From NCBI GenBank assembly GCA_020161935.1, contig JAIUNI010000022.1:1-64000 (forward strand): a stretch of DNA of 64,000 nt, written 5' to 3'. Source of the stretch: Chloroflexota bacterium. Lineage in GTDB: Bacteria > Chloroflexota > Anaerolineae > Aggregatilineales > Phototrophicaceae. The notes below the pieces were generated by a model, which ran no database searches, was not told where the DNA came from, and saw only the letters and a program-made list of their open reading frames with translations. Shown in pieces: positions 25,934 through 34,852 of the stretch (within the stretch, counting starts at the first letter, position 1; each line of letters opens with the position of its first letter). The translations under genes and the position numbers were made by a program.

Positions 25934-26683
25934 ATGCACATGAACAAACACGTCCTCAAGGGTGGCAACAGTAACCGTGTGATCAAGGATGCCAACACGG
26001 TTGTCCGCAAGATGGGTCAATCCCCTCGCCTCGTACACGCCTTACTTCAACATCTTGCCGCCGCTGGATTCACCGAGTCGCCGGTGCTGATCGAAACCTT
26101 TGGCGATCAGGAGCGGTTGAGCTATATCGAGGGCGAGGTGGGCAATTACCCGCTCAAGCCTTACATGCAGTCGGCTGAGAGCTTAACCGAGGTCGCGCGG
26201 CTGCTGCGCCGTTTTCATGATGTTAGCCGCAATTTTGCGATCCCGTTCAAACTGCCAGCCAGCGACCAAGCCTCTTACGAGGTCATCTGCCACAACGACT
26301 TCGCGCCCTATAACCTCGTCTATCAGGCAGGGCATGTGGTTGGCATCATCGACTTTGACACGGCGGCTCCCGGTACGCGCGTCTGGGATGTGGCTTACGC
26401 GGTTTACCGGTTCGTCCCCCTCACCAACGACGCGCATTCGGTGGCCTGCGGTTGGAACCCGCTGCCGGATCGGGCCGCACGGCTGCGGCAGTTCTGCGAT
26501 GCTTACGGGCTAGAGGTGGCTGACCGCGCCAAGCTGATCGAGACCGTTCAGGAACGCCTCAAGTCGCTGGTGGCCTATATGCAGGTGAACAACTCGAATC
26601 TGGAACATATCCCGCTGTACATGGATGACTTGGCTTATCTCAAAGACCAGCAAGACCATCTGACACAGGCCATCACACGTTAA
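25934..26683 (+). CDS. Phosphotransferase-fold protein (APH/choline kinase family)
   Basis: A 249-residue kinase-like protein with the APH signature: catalytic ICHNDFAPYNL (Asp base, then Asn) and IIDFDTAAPG with the metal-binding Asp. The N-terminal lobe is short (starting LKGGNSNRVIKDANTVVRK), the minimal form of the family. Relatives phosphorylate aminoglycosides, choline, homoserine or related alcohols; the substrate cannot be read here. AAGGA precedes two possible ATGs (25934 and 25940). A second member of the same superfamily follows after 33 bases. Confidence 0.82.
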   Translation: MHMNKHVLKGGNSNRVIKDANTVVRKMGQSPRLVHALLQHLAAAGFTESPVLIETFGDQERLSYIEGEVGNYPLKPYMQSAESLTEVARLLRRFHDVSRNFAIPFKLPASDQASYEVICHNDFAPYNLVYQAGHVVGIIDFDTAAPGTRVWDVAYAVYRFVPLTNDAHSVACGWNPLPDRAARLRQFCDAYGLEVADRAKLIETVQERLKSLVAYMQVNNSNLEHIPLYMDDLAYLKDQQDHLTQAITR

Positions 26684-26716
26684 TTTATCGGGGTAAACAA
26701 GCGGTTAAACGACATC

Positions 26717-27652
26717 ATGAAATATGAACGGGCAGGTTTTCAGATCGATAATGCGGCACTCGGACACATTTGGGCGGCGCACGACCTCGGTAATGTGAAG
26801 GACGTTGAGTGGGCAGGTAAGGGCATCAATAATCCTGCGCTGACGATTAACGATAAGCATGTGGTACGGTTTGATGGCATCATTAACGAGGGGGTTTCCC
26901 GCTTTTACGGTGAGCAAAGTGCATATGCCTACCTCAAGAAAGCGGGGATTCCCTGCCCGGAAGTGGTTGTGCTGGACGACAGTAAAACCCTTGTCCCCTA
27001 CGACTACATGATTATGACCCGTGTGAAAGGTACGCCGCTGCTCGATGAGTGGGCGGGGTTGAGCAACGAGCAGCGACAGGATGCCTCGCAGGAGGCAGGG
27101 CGACTGCTGGCGCTGATGCACAACATCATCCTGCCGCACTTCGGGCGCTTATACGGCACCGAGCGCATTTTCGACACATGGTTTGCCTACATCATGGATA
27201 AGTTCCAGCGCGATGGGCAGGCCAGCATCAATGAAGGCTTGATCTCACAGGCACTTTATGACCGGATGCAGCGCACCTTGCAGGATTACCGTTCAACCTT
27301 CGACAGCGTGACCAAGCCGCACCTCGTTCACTGGGATTACCACTTCGGCAACCTGCTCCAGCAGGACGGCAAAATTACCGCCATCCTCGACTTCGAGTGG
27401 GGTCTTGGCGGCGACCCTGCCCACGACTTCAACCGCCGCAGCCAGTGGGACGAGGAATGCCCCGGCAGCCTCGCGTGGCTCTATACCGGCGCGACAGGGG
27501 TACGCGCCCTCGAACCCGACCACGAAATCCGCGTGTCGCTGTACGAGATGGTCTGGTTCCTCGACTGTGTGGTGGACGCGCGGGATACGGACGAAGCCAG
27601 CGGGATGCGCGACCAGCTCATCGACCGCCTCGCGTGGCTGGAGAATAACTAG
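26717..27652 (+). CDS. Phosphotransferase-fold protein, second member
   Basis: A 311-residue APH-superfamily protein. The small lobe has NPALTINDKHVVRFDG and the linker YMIMTRVKGTPL; the catalytic loop is VHWDYHFGNLL and the metal-binding site ILDFEWG. It shares little with the preceding gene beyond the fold, so the pair is not a recent tandem duplication. They may be co-transcribed. Resistance, fructosamine-type repair and metabolic roles are all possible. Confidence 0.83.
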   Translation: MKYERAGFQIDNAALGHIWAAHDLGNVKDVEWAGKGINNPALTINDKHVVRFDGIINEGVSRFYGEQSAYAYLKKAGIPCPEVVVLDDSKTLVPYDYMIMTRVKGTPLLDEWAGLSNEQRQDASQEAGRLLALMHNIILPHFGRLYGTERIFDTWFAYIMDKFQRDGQASINEGLISQALYDRMQRTLQDYRSTFDSVTKPHLVHWDYHFGNLLQQDGKITAILDFEWGLGGDPAHDFNRRSQWDEECPGSLAWLYTGATGVRALEPDHEIRVSLYEMVWFLDCVVDARDTDEASGMRDQLIDRLAWLENN

Positions 27653-27663
27653 ACGGGTTCGGC

Positions 27664-27669
27664 TATAAT
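27664..27669 (+). promoter_or_regulatory. Putative -10 box for the DUF433 gene
   Basis: A consensus TATAAT in the 52-base gap, 35 bases upstream of the ATG. No good -35 box. Confidence 0.35.
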
Positions 27670-27704
27670 GTAACCCAATCAATAAATCCGGGAGTTCGCA
27701 TAAT

Positions 27705-27920
27705 ATGGCTGCCCAAGATCAAGTCCTTCGAGATCGAATTGTGGTTTCGCGCGATATCAATCACGGGCAGCCGCGAATCGCAGGGACACGTATTATGGTT
27801 CATGTGATCCTTGATCTATTAGCCGCCGAAAAATCCATCAACGAAGTTATCTCAGAGGACTATTATCCCGACTTGAAGCAAGAAGATGTTTTAGCTTGTA
27901 TTGCCTACTCAAATGGCTAA
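27705..27920 (+). CDS. DUF433 domain protein, lone antitoxin-like
   Basis: A 71-residue DUF433 protein (RIVVSRDINHGQPRIAGTR, then DYYPDLKQEDVLACIAYSNG). DUF433 proteins are small helical DNA-binding-type proteins usually encoded just before a PIN-like DUF5615 toxin. Here no such partner follows: the next 78 bases are repeat-like and the next gene is a flippase. It may be a relic of a toxin-antitoxin pair. GGGAG lies upstream of the ATG. Confidence 0.85.
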   Translation: MAAQDQVLRDRIVVSRDINHGQPRIAGTRIMVHVILDLLAAEKSINEVISEDYYPDLKQEDVLACIAYSNG

Positions 27921-27998
27921 ATTCCCTCTCATCTAAAACTCTTGGCGACGTAGCGGTTAAATGTATTTCTCTGTATTCTCTGTGGTTAAATCTCTCTC

Positions 27999-29528
27999 AT
28001 GACATCTGAAACAGCCACCCCTTCGTCCCCCATTTCCAGCAGTGAAGCCCGCCGTGCTGCCCGTAACGCCGGGGCGATTGCGGCGGCCACCCTCCTCAGT
28101 CGAGGGATGCAGTTCGCGTGGCAGTTGTTCTTCAGCGCGGCGTTGGGGCCAGCCATCCTCGGCATCTACGGCACGGTCAGCGGCTTCACCCAGATCGGCA
28201 CCTCCATCTCGGCGTTCGGCATGTCGCCCATCGTCATCCGTGACGTGGCGCAGCACCCTGAACGCGCCGGGAAATACCTGACGACGACCTTGTTCATCCA
28301 AACCCTGCTGGCGCTGCTGGCCTACGTGGTGCTGAACCTCGCCGCCGCAGCCGGTGGCTACAGCGAGGCCGTACGAGTGTTTCTAGCGTTGTCGGCGGTC
28401 AACCTCATCATCGACACGCTCGGCAATATGTGTTTCGACCTGCTGCTGGCGCGGGAGAAGATGGTCACGACCTCCATCGTCAGCATCGCCCATGTGGTCG
28501 TTCTGATCGCGCTGGCGGGGTTGGGCTTGCTTGGCGGTTACAGCTTGTTCGGCATCTACGCGGGTGTGACGGTCGCGGGCATTCTGCGGTCGGCAGCGCT
28601 GTGGGTGCTGGCGTGGCGTTCTGGCATTCGTCCGGCATGGCCGCTCGACCGGTCACTCGCCAAGCCGCTGCTCGTCAACAGCGCCCCGCTAGCCGTTACC
28701 GCCTTCATCACGCTGGCCTATCAACAGGTCGATAAGCTGGTGACGAACCGCATCATCGGCGACACCGAAACCGGCTATTTGGTGGCGGCCTTCGTGATCT
28801 TCTTCGGCGTGGTCGAACTCCTGAACACCACCATCCTCACCGCCTTTTATCCGCTGATGGCACGCTCCTACGGCGATGGCAAGAACGAACAGTTCGGCTT
28901 CATGGTCGAGAAGCTGGCCTTCTTCACCCTCTTAATTTGCTTACCCATCACGCTGGTCGTGTCCGTCTTTTCGCACTGGCTGACGATGCCCATCTGGCGC
29001 GAGAATTTACGTCCGGCGGCGGGCGTGTTGAGCATCCTCATCTGGTATGCGCTGATTATGATGGTCGGCAATAACCTCTCACAGGCCATGCTGGTACAAA
29101 ACAAACAGCGCCGTTTGCTCATCATCAAAATTTGCGGCTTGGGGGTGAATCTGCTGCTGCTGGCGCTGCTGCTGCCCGCGATGGGCGTACACGGTGCGCC
29201 GCTGTCATCCGTAGTCGCGGAAGGCAGTGTGTTCGTGCTGCTGCTGGTGAACTTCAGGGCCGTCGGCTGGAGTATCGGCAGCCTCGCGCCGCGTGTGCTG
29301 CGCTTACTGCTGGTTGGCGTGGTTGCAGGTGCAGTTATGCTGCTGCTGCGCGAAAGCAGTTGGCCGCTGGCGCTGGCAGCGGGCTTGGTCATCTACACGG
29401 CGGGCGTGTTGGGGCTGCGTGTGCTGGCAGATGCCGATTGGGATTTACTCTACCGGCTGGTGGCCGCCCTCCCCGGTGGCGCGTGGATACGGCGCTGCTG
29501 GAAGCGGGATGTCACCGTCAACTGGTAG
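27999..29528 (+). CDS. Oligosaccharide flippase (MOP/PST superfamily)
   Basis: A 509-residue protein with about 14 membrane helices of the multidrug/oligosaccharidyl-lipid/polysaccharide exporter superfamily. The first helix region RNAGAIAAATLLSRGMQF and the following GILGIYGTVSGF-like stretch are typical of Wzx-like flippases. It would move lipid-linked sugar units across the membrane. No glycosyltransferase cluster is nearby, so the substrate is unknown. The start ATG follows a CTCTGTG-type repeat, and no clear ribosome binding site is visible. Confidence 0.83.
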   Translation: MTSETATPSSPISSSEARRAARNAGAIAAATLLSRGMQFAWQLFFSAALGPAILGIYGTVSGFTQIGTSISAFGMSPIVIRDVAQHPERAGKYLTTTLFIQTLLALLAYVVLNLAAAAGGYSEAVRVFLALSAVNLIIDTLGNMCFDLLLAREKMVTTSIVSIAHVVVLIALAGLGLLGGYSLFGIYAGVTVAGILRSAALWVLAWRSGIRPAWPLDRSLAKPLLVNSAPLAVTAFITLAYQQVDKLVTNRIIGDTETGYLVAAFVIFFGVVELLNTTILTAFYPLMARSYGDGKNEQFGFMVEKLAFFTLLICLPITLVVSVFSHWLTMPIWRENLRPAAGVLSILIWYALIMMVGNNLSQAMLVQNKQRRLLIIKICGLGVNLLLLALLLPAMGVHGAPLSSVVAEGSVFVLLLVNFRAVGWSIGSLAPRVLRLLLVGVVAGAVMLLLRESSWPLALAAGLVIYTAGVLGLRVLADADWDLLYRLVAALPGGAWIRRCWKRDVTVNW

Positions 29529-29660
29529 GGTTGGGACGAGGCGAACCCCGTCCCCCATTCATAATAAAGCGATCTCATTTTGTTTTGACCAACCAGCAAG
29601 GTATTAAGTAATTCCGGTTGTGCTGCCAAGAAAGCGTCGGTAAAGCGGAAAGTATAAGTG

Positions 29661-30035
29661 CTAGGCGGCTTTGGGCATCAGTTGATTGACGACATCCAGA
29701 AGGCGTTCCGGTGTAAACGGTTTGGCGATAAAGGCCGAACAGCCGAAGATCTGTGCCAGCTTCATTTCCATGCTGCCGGTACGCGCGGTGACTGCGACAA
29801 TCGGAGGGGCATTCACACCGCCAAGCTGCTTCTTCAGCGCCAAGATCAGGTTGCGTCCGTCTACATCCGGCAGGTCGAAGTCCATCAGAATCAGGTCGGG
29901 GCGGTGCTGGCGGGCATGTTTCGCGCCATCCAAACCGCGCACGAAATGCGCCACCTGATAGCCGGAGGTAGTGAGAATATGAATAACCATGTCGGCGTTC
30001 TGCTGATTATCCTCGACGAGCAATATGTAGGACAT
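29661..30035 (-). CDS. Response regulator, receiver domain only
   Basis: A 124-residue stand-alone CheY-like receiver. The acidic pocket is VEDN, the phospho-acceptor Asp is in LILMDFDLPDVDG, the switch Thr in VAVTA and the Lys in IAKPF. There is no output domain. ATG 30035 follows AAGGAG at 7 bases; a GTG one codon earlier is less likely. It follows the hybrid kinase by 11 bases, so it probably relays phosphate from it. Confidence 0.92.
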   Translation of the reverse strand: MSYILLVEDNQQNADMVIHILTTSGYQVAHFVRGLDGAKHARQHRPDLILMDFDLPDVDGRNLILALKKQLGGVNAPPIVAVTARTGSMEMKLAQIFGCSAFIAKPFTPERLLDVVNQLMPKAA

Positions 30036-30046
30036 CACGGTACTCC

Positions 30047-31894
30047 TTAAACATCAACTTTCTCTTGTTTCTGAGCTTGTAGCGCGAGTTCAACCTGTTT
30101 GAGCAGCGCGTCCGCCGTCGCTGGCTTACGCAGGTAATAGCTGGGGTAGAGATCGTCCGCTGGAATGCGGTTTTCGTCGGCGGTACAAACCAGCACGGGA
30201 ATAACGGCGGTTTCGGGGTTCTGCTTGAGCATTTGCAGCACATCCCATCCATTAATATCCGGCAGGTACACATCAAGGATGATCGCGGAAGGCAGCAAAC
30301 CGCCTGCTAGATCAAGCGCTTCCTCGCCGGTGTTGGTATCAACCACCACGTAATTCGCCTGTTCCAAGATCGAGCGTATCAGTTGGCGCGTGTTCATGTC
30401 GTCCTCGACCAAGAGGATCATCTCTTGGGTCGCGTTCTGCGCCGTGCCAAACACTTGCAGTTCGGTGTCGAGGTGCGGGTTAGAACCGTCATCGGTCGCC
30501 AACTGCTCCGCCGCAATCGGCAGCCGAACCGTAAACACACTGCCACGCCCGATCTCGCTGGTGACCGTCAGGTTGCCGCCGTGCATCATGCTCAACTGCT
30601 TGCTGATGTCCAAGCCGAGGCCGGTGCCGCCGTACTTCTTATCGGTGTCGCGTTCCGCCTGTTTGAAGCGGTCGAAGATCACTTCCAGCGCCGAGTCGGG
30701 GATGCCGATACCGGTGTCGATAATCGAGATATTCACGAAGTCACCATCTTGCCGCGCCTGTAAGGTGACGCTGCCCGTATCTGTGAACTTGAGCGCGTTG
30801 GACATCAAGTTCAGGATGATCTGGCGCACACGCATCGGGTCAGCCCAGATCACGGGCAGGTCTTCGGGGAAGTCCGAGCGGAGCTGCACCGGCTTACCCT
30901 TGAGCAGCCCAACCGAGGTCGCGATCACGCCGCGGAATAGCGACGGCAGTTCGGTGGCGGCGTGGTGCAGTTCCAAACGTCCGGCTTCAATCTTGCCGAG
31001 ATCCAGCACATCGCTAATCAAACCGACGAGGTAATGACCATTTTCCTCGATCAGTTGCAGGTAAGGCTTGTGAACCTCGTGAACTTTGGTGTTCTTGAAC
31101 ATCTGCGGCATATGCAGCATGGAGTTCGAATAGCCGATGATGACGTTCAAGGGCGTACGCAGTTCGTGGCTCATGTTCGACAGGAAGGTCGATTTCGCCT
31201 TGCTGGCACGCTCCGCCTGCTGCTGTGCTTCCTCAAGCTGCTTGTTCACCATCTCCAGCTTGGAGGAATAATGCTGCACTTCAAGATACGCCTTTTGCAG
31301 TTGTTCGCTCTGGTCGTAGAACATTTCCGCGCGGCGGTTATCTTTGCTCTGGTTATCCAGCGTCCAGTGAATGCGCTCGGCAGCCTGATAGGTATTCAGA
31401 TAAAGGATGGTCGCCATAACGGCATACAGGATGAGCGGCACGGCGGAAGCGATAAACGCCGGGCCGAGACCCACGACGAAACTGGTCGCAACCACAACGC
31501 TAACAGCCACAAAACTGGCGACCGTCGACATCTGCTTGTGGTCGAGGATCATGCTGGCAAGCCCAATCGGCAGCATGAGAATTGCATAAATAGTTGCGTT
31601 GGGGCCGGTTGATGCGAGTTGTAAAGCAAATGAAACCGTCATGCCCAGTGTGAGAAGATAAGCCGACGAATCAATGTACTTCCGTTTGAGAAGAACATAA
31701 CTGATGACGCACGTCGCGAATAAAATACCAAACCCGCCGGGGTGAATAGTTGGCTGCACGAATTGGCTAAAGATTACATATAAAATGACCGAAGCGATGG
31801 CTGTGATGAGGAGTATAACGTTTAGTGCTTCGGCGCGTTCTTCACGCAAATCTTGGGACACGTCAATTAAGAGCGGCGATTTTTTGGGTTCCAT
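30047..31894 (-). CDS. Hybrid sensor histidine kinase with C-terminal receiver
   Basis: A 615-residue membrane kinase. Residues 24-166 hold about six hydrophobic segments with little extracellular sequence, so it may sense the membrane state. A coiled coil (about 185-232) leads to the dimerisation domain with phospho-acceptor His243 in SHELRTPLN, then an ATPase domain (NLMSNALKFTDTG, DTGIGIPD, GGTGLGLDISKQL) and a receiver (about 490-610, Asp in AIILDVYLPD). Transfer from its own receiver to the separate receiver 11 bases downstream would need a relay, perhaps an Hpt protein encoded elsewhere. ATG 31894 is chosen because it follows GGAGTGGGGTG; the longer ORF start lacks a site. Confidence 0.92.
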   Translation of the reverse strand: MEPKKSPLLIDVSQDLREERAEALNVILLITAIASVILYVIFSQFVQPTIHPGGFGILFATCVISYVLLKRKYIDSSAYLLTLGMTVSFALQLASTGPNATIYAILMLPIGLASMILDHKQMSTVASFVAVSVVVATSFVVGLGPAFIASAVPLILYAVMATILYLNTYQAAERIHWTLDNQSKDNRRAEMFYDQSEQLQKAYLEVQHYSSKLEMVNKQLEEAQQQAERASKAKSTFLSNMSHELRTPLNVIIGYSNSMLHMPQMFKNTKVHEVHKPYLQLIEENGHYLVGLISDVLDLGKIEAGRLELHHAATELPSLFRGVIATSVGLLKGKPVQLRSDFPEDLPVIWADPMRVRQIILNLMSNALKFTDTGSVTLQARQDGDFVNISIIDTGIGIPDSALEVIFDRFKQAERDTDKKYGGTGLGLDISKQLSMMHGGNLTVTSEIGRGSVFTVRLPIAAEQLATDDGSNPHLDTELQVFGTAQNATQEMILLVEDDMNTRQLIRSILEQANYVVVDTNTGEEALDLAGGLLPSAIILDVYLPDINGWDVLQMLKQNPETAVIPVLVCTADENRIPADDLYPSYYLRKPATADALLKQVELALQAQKQEKVDV

Positions 31895-32003
31895 AATTTT
31901 CACCCCACTCCTCGGAAAGATGTAAAGAAATTTTAACCTTAATAATTCATTGAGGATGATTGAGGATTTTGAAATTCGTAAATTTTGCATATCGGGGGTG
32001 TGA

Positions 32004-32032
32004 TTGACTTGAGGGTTTTATTCTGCTATCCT
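32004..32032 (+). promoter_or_regulatory. Promoter of the DEAD-box helicase gene
   Basis: TTGACT (32004-32009), 17 bases, TATCCT (32027-32032). The resulting leader would be about 85 bases, which is common for cold-induced helicase genes. Confidence 0.6.
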
Positions 32033-32122
32033 ACTAATTGTGTACTGGTGCAAATGTCCCCCCTTTTTGGCGTTTAGCATTTCCCACATCTAGATCAACC
32101 ACAGTAAGAAATGTAGAAGACA

Positions 32123-33973
32123 ATGCAATTTGATGATTTAAACTTGATCGAGCCTCTGCTGCGGGCTGTCCGCGCCGAGGGTTACTCGACTCCGACTCCT
32201 ATTCAAGAGCAATCGATCCCGCAGGTACTTGCTGGACGCGACTTGCTCGGCTGTGCCCAAACCGGCACTGGCAAAACCGCAGCCTTCGCGCTGCCGATCC
32301 TGCAACATCTGGCGGAAAACCCGCGACAGGGCAACCACATCCGCGTACTCGTCCTCGCCCCCACCCGTGAACTCGCCAGCCAAATTGGCGACAGCTTCCG
32401 TGCTTACGGGCGCAACACGGGTGTGAAGCAGTTGACGATTTTCGGCGGTGTCGGTCAGCAGCCGCAGGTGGATAAACTCCGCCAAGGGCCGAACGTACTG
32501 GTCGCCGCACCGGGGCGTTTGCTCGACCTGATGAATCAGGGTTTTATCAAGCTCGACAAGATCGAGGTTTTCGTGCTGGACGAAGCTGACCGGATGCTCG
32601 ACATGGGTTTCATCCATGACGTGCGCCGTGTCATCGCCGCCCTGCCCAAGCAGCGCCAAACACTGTTGTTCTCCGCCACCATGCCCGAAGAAATTCAGGA
32701 ACTGGCGCACAACATCCTCATCGATCCGGTGAAGGTTGAGGTCACACCGGTGTCCTCCACCGTCGAGAAGATTGACCAGTCGGTCTTCTTCGTCGAGAAG
32801 AAGGATAAGCCCGCGCTGTTGGAAAGCCTCCTCCAGAACAAGGACATCAGCCGCGTGCTGGTGTTCACCCGCACCAAGCACGGCGCGAACAAAGTGGTGC
32901 AGCGTCTCGAAGGCGCACGCATTCACGCCGAGGCCATCCACGGCAATAAGTCTCAGAGCGCCCGTGAAAACGCCCTAAAGAACTTCAAGTCCGGTCGCAC
33001 CCGTGTGCTGGTCGCCACCGACATCGCCGCGCGTGGGTTGGATGTGGAAGAAATCACCCACATCATCAACTACGATTTGCCCAACGAGCCGGAAACCTAC
33101 GTGCACCGCATCGGTCGTACCGCGCGGGCGGGTGCATCCGGCATCGCCTACTCGTTCTGCGATACCGAAGAACGCGCGTATCTGCGGGACATCGAACGGC
33201 TGATTAAGCTGCACGTACCCGTCGTGCGCGAGCATCCGTATCAATCGCCGCTGGGGGTCCCCGAACCGACCGACCTGAACCGTCGTGGTGGTCAGCGGTC
33301 ACAGCCGCGCCCCCAACCCGAACGCGCCGAAAATAACGGGCAGCGTCCGCAGCGCAGCCGTAACGGTCGTGGCAACCGCCAACAGGGTGAGCGTCCACAG
33401 GGCGAACGTTCGAACAATAACGGGCAGCGCCAGCAGGGCAACCGCCCTCAAGCGGCCCAAGTCAGCCGTGATAATCGTCCGCAGGCTGATCGCCCGAAAG
33501 GCGAGCGCCGCCACAATAACAACCAACCACCGCGTGACAACAACCGTCCGCAGGGCGACCGTCCAGCCTTTGGCAACGGCAGCTATAAGCCGCAGGGTGT
33601 CGGGGCGCGTGATGATATGTATTCGAACGAACAGCGCCCCAGCGGCCAAGCCCAGCGCAAGAGCGATATGGGTCGCACGCCGAGCGGTCGTCCGCAGGGC
33701 AGCACCCGCCCCTTCGGGCAGCGTCCGCACGGGCAGGGCGACAGCCGTTCCGGTGGTAATTCGTCATATGGCGACCGCCGCAATGACGGACGGCAGGGTT
33801 TCAGTGGTCAGCGTGACAACAACCCGCCGTCGGATGCCGCTGCGGTTCCAGCCGCGCCGGTACGCCGCAAGCGCCCGCTGCCACCGCCCGACCAGCGCGA
33901 GCAACCCGTGCTGACCGACCGCTTCGGCAACCCGCTGCCGATGAAGCCGAAGAACAAACCGGCTGACGAATAA
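32123..33973 (+). CDS. DEAD-box RNA helicase with long disordered tail
   Basis: A 616-residue ATP-dependent RNA helicase of the RhlE type. The core (1-375) has all motifs: Q motif region TPIQEQSIPQ, AQTGTGKTA (Walker A), PTRELASQ, VLDEADRMLD, SATMPEE, ATDIAARGLD and HRIGRTARAG. Residues about 385-560 are a low-complexity tail rich in Gln, Asn, Arg and Gly (RPQGERSNNNGQRQQGNRPQ style), which would promote RNA binding and condensate formation. A Pro-rich basic end follows. It is probably involved in ribosome assembly or RNA turnover, including in the cold. A strong terminator ends the gene. Confidence 0.93.
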   Translation: MQFDDLNLIEPLLRAVRAEGYSTPTPIQEQSIPQVLAGRDLLGCAQTGTGKTAAFALPILQHLAENPRQGNHIRVLVLAPTRELASQIGDSFRAYGRNTGVKQLTIFGGVGQQPQVDKLRQGPNVLVAAPGRLLDLMNQGFIKLDKIEVFVLDEADRMLDMGFIHDVRRVIAALPKQRQTLLFSATMPEEIQELAHNILIDPVKVEVTPVSSTVEKIDQSVFFVEKKDKPALLESLLQNKDISRVLVFTRTKHGANKVVQRLEGARIHAEAIHGNKSQSARENALKNFKSGRTRVLVATDIAARGLDVEEITHIINYDLPNEPETYVHRIGRTARAGASGIAYSFCDTEERAYLRDIERLIKLHVPVVREHPYQSPLGVPEPTDLNRRGGQRSQPRPQPERAENNGQRPQRSRNGRGNRQQGERPQGERSNNNGQRQQGNRPQAAQVSRDNRPQADRPKGERRHNNNQPPRDNNRPQGDRPAFGNGSYKPQGVGARDDMYSNEQRPSGQAQRKSDMGRTPSGRPQGSTRPFGQRPHGQGDSRSGGNSSYGDRRNDGRQGFSGQRDNNPPSDAAAVPAAPVRRKRPLPPPDQREQPVLTDRFGNPLPMKPKNKPADE

Positions 33974-34002
33974 GGTCGGATCACAACCACAAATCGTCGT
34001 AG

Positions 34003-34030
34003 GGGCTTGCCGCTGGCAAGCCCTTTTTTA
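34003..34030 (+). terminator. Rho-independent terminator made from a GTAGGG hairpin
   Basis: GGGCTTGCC (34003-34011) and GGCAAGCCC (34015-34023), followed by TTTTTTA. The unit begins GTCGTAGGGG, so it is a member of the dispersed hairpin family recruited as terminator. Confidence 0.85.
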
Positions 34031-34153
34031 TTCCCTTTATCTTCCCTCACCCGACCCTCAAGGTTATATTTTCCGTAATCATGATACTATCCGCTTGGAA
34101 GCTGCTGCACGATGCCGCCAGCAGCGCTTAATTCATGCTCTAAAGGGGAGAAC

Positions 34154-34849
34154 ATGGCTGAACAGAAACCACCGGAATCCGCAGAGGCAGAGAAAGGGGA
34201 CAGCCACTTGAGTACGCTGGTTGCCCTGCTCATCGCCATCGTCAGCGTCAGCGGCGCGGTCGTCACATGGCGCGCGTCCGTTTCCGCCGATGGCGCGGGC
34301 GATGCGGATGTCGCCGGAATCCGCGCGACCATCAACCTGACCGAAGCCAACACATTAGCGACGGTCAACGGCTACTCGGACTATGCGTCATTTTTGGATT
34401 ATTACAAATACCGCGAAACCGGGACACTGCTCGAAGACGAAATTTCTGGCCTAACGGAAGATGCGGACGAAGCCGAAATCGCCGCGATGGGCAAGGAACT
34501 GGCGGATAACCACGACCTGACCACCGCCGCCAGCAGCGCCTTCCCCAACGAATACCTCAACCGCGACGGCACGTATGCCATCGCTCGCGAAACCGGCGAA
34601 TACGTAGCGAACGCCGCCCGCGAACGGGATACCAACCCGCAGCCCAACTTTGACGAGGCCGATGCCCTCCGCGCCCACACCGACCAACTGCTCGTTACGC
34701 TCTCGGTGCTGGTGGTCGCGCTGGTTTTCTATACCCTCATCGAAGCGACCGACAGCAAGCGGCTCAAATACCTGCTGCTGGTGATGGGAACGGGTATCTT
34801 CCTTGCGGGTTTAGTCGGTGCGTTTCTGGTCGAAAGCGGGAGCATATAA
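34154..34849 (+). CDS. Three-helix membrane protein, unknown
   Basis: A 231-residue protein: helix at about 20-40 (LVALLIAIVSVSGAVVTW), an outer region of about 120 residues with many Glu and Asp, then two close C-terminal helices (LLVTLSVLVVALVFYTLI and YLLLVMGTGIFLAGLVGAF). No family was recognised. AAAGGGGAG precedes ATG 34154; the ORF could start at 34112 but without a site. It lies 3 bases before a longer gene with the same helix-loop-two-helix plan, so the two are likely paralogous and co-expressed, perhaps as a complex. Confidence 0.75.
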   Translation: MAEQKPPESAEAEKGDSHLSTLVALLIAIVSVSGAVVTWRASVSADGAGDADVAGIRATINLTEANTLATVNGYSDYASFLDYYKYRETGTLLEDEISGLTEDADEAEIAAMGKELADNHDLTTAASSAFPNEYLNRDGTYAIARETGEYVANAARERDTNPQPNFDEADALRAHTDQLLVTLSVLVVALVFYTLIEATDSKRLKYLLLVMGTGIFLAGLVGAFLVESGSI

Positions 34850-34852
34850 GCC

